Source of the DNA: Deltaproteobacteria bacterium
Lineage (GTDB): Bacteria > Myxococcota_A > UBA9160 > JAFDDA01
Length of the DNA: 50,840 bases
Assembly (NCBI GenBank): GCA_019311105.1
Contig: JAFDDA010000005.1
Location: forward strand, 1 to 50,840
Reading direction: 5' to 3'
Below the pieces are notes generated by a model that had not been told where the DNA came from, ran no database searches, and saw only the letters and a list, made by a program, of their open reading frames with translations. Shown here in pieces: positions 50,595 to 50,840 of this stretch. Both the position numbers and the translations under genes were made by a program. How positions within the stretch are numbered: position 1 is the first letter of the stretch; the number at the start of each line of letters is the position of its first letter.

Positions 50595-50840
50595 TCAGCC
50601 CAGCTTCTCTAGAGCACGCTCGAGGGGCGCCGTCGTCTCTTGCCAGTCGTAGTCCGGCGCGATCGCGCTCCGGCCAGCGCGAGAGAGTTGCGCGGCTCGC
50701 TCGGGGTCGCGCGCGAGGGATCGCACGGCGTCGGCAATCGCGCGGGCGTTCTTCTCGACGCACACCACCGGGAGTTCGAGGCCACCCAGGCAATCCGCGA
50801 ACGCCAGAGTGGGAAGCCCCGCGGCGAGGAACTCGAGTAG
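50595..50840 (-). CDS. Glycosyltransferase family 4, C-terminal part, runs off the window
   Basis: The minus strand reads LLEFLAAGLPTLAFADCLGG, which is the donor-site helix of GT4 enzymes, then VVCVEKNARAIADAVRSLA, DPERAAQLSRAGR, a DYDWQETTAPLERAL tail and a TGA at 50597-50595. Only the last 81 codons are visible; the gene begins beyond the right edge. With the GT2 and methyltransferase genes it suggests a glycan locus continuing to the right. Confidence 0.8.
   Translation of the reverse strand, partial: LLEFLAAGLPTLAFADCLGGLELPVVCVEKNARAIADAVRSLARDPERAAQLSRAGRSAIAPDYDWQETTAPLERALEKLG

Overview
This is a 50.8-kb stretch of GC-rich bacterial chromosome. Gene content points to a deltaproteobacterial lineage in the broad sense (Myxococcota or Binatota-like). 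The signs are secreted proteins with CxDGxDNDGDG calcium-binding repeats, thrombospondin type 3 and dockerin repeats, a choice-of-anchor B protein, DUF3604 and DUF4056 lipoproteins, and PEP-CTERM-type and CGLG-type C-terminal sorting tails. The phylum is an inference from gene families; no rRNA is present to test it.

Layout. 1-12.9 kb: a partial membrane protein, a secreted repeat protein, an RND efflux pair (lipoprotein adaptor plus pump), several lipoproteins, an AsmA-like protein, a DUF3604 metallo-protein and a TetR regulator. 13-18 kb: two phytanoyl-CoA-dioxygenase-type oxygenases, one fused to two cupins, then two GT4 glycosyltransferases. 18-20.5 kb: an MFS transporter coupled to an unknown membrane-anchored protein. 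20.5-22 kb: a small mercury operon (MerR, MerR-type promoter, thioredoxin-like protein, MerB). 22-27.3 kb: hypotheticals, a GPH-type symporter and a choice-of-anchor B protein. 27.3-29.4 kb: an accessory patch with a tRNA-derived scar, an ACR3 arsenite pump, a small membrane protein and a truncated second MerB. 29.4-41.5 kb: mostly metabolic genes on the minus strand (nitronate monooxygenase, patatin, methyltransferases, a TPP enzyme, an SDR, a CBS protein, glutamate dehydrogenase) mixed with gene stubs. 41.6-48.1 kb: a mobile-element landing zone with two broken tyrosine recombinases, tRNA-Glu, tRNA/tmRNA-end scars, a large secreted M6-like protease with dockerin repeats, an orphan injection-system tube protein and a PEP-CTERM protein. 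48.1-50.8 kb: AlkA, a GT2 glycosyltransferase, a methyltransferase and a partial GT4.

The main discovery candidate is the MerB gene at 21370-22044. It has an in-frame UGA exactly where the catalytic Cys159 of classical MerB lies, and reading through it gives a full-length MerB of 224 residues. A stem-loop starts 17 nt after the UGA. A second, diverged, truncated MerB at 29149-29388 on the minus strand keeps the UGA, the flanking residues and the same hairpin, with a compensatory base-pair swap made of two synonymous changes. This is strong sequence evidence for a selenocysteine-containing organomercurial lyase with a bacterial SECIS element. The selenium machinery (selA, selB, selC, selD) is not in the window and must be looked for elsewhere in the genome.

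A second theme is repeated integration at the 3' end of tRNA-Glu. Three partial copies of that end, two of them inside a roughly 200-bp repeat, are scattered over 15 kb next to resistance genes and recombinase remnants.
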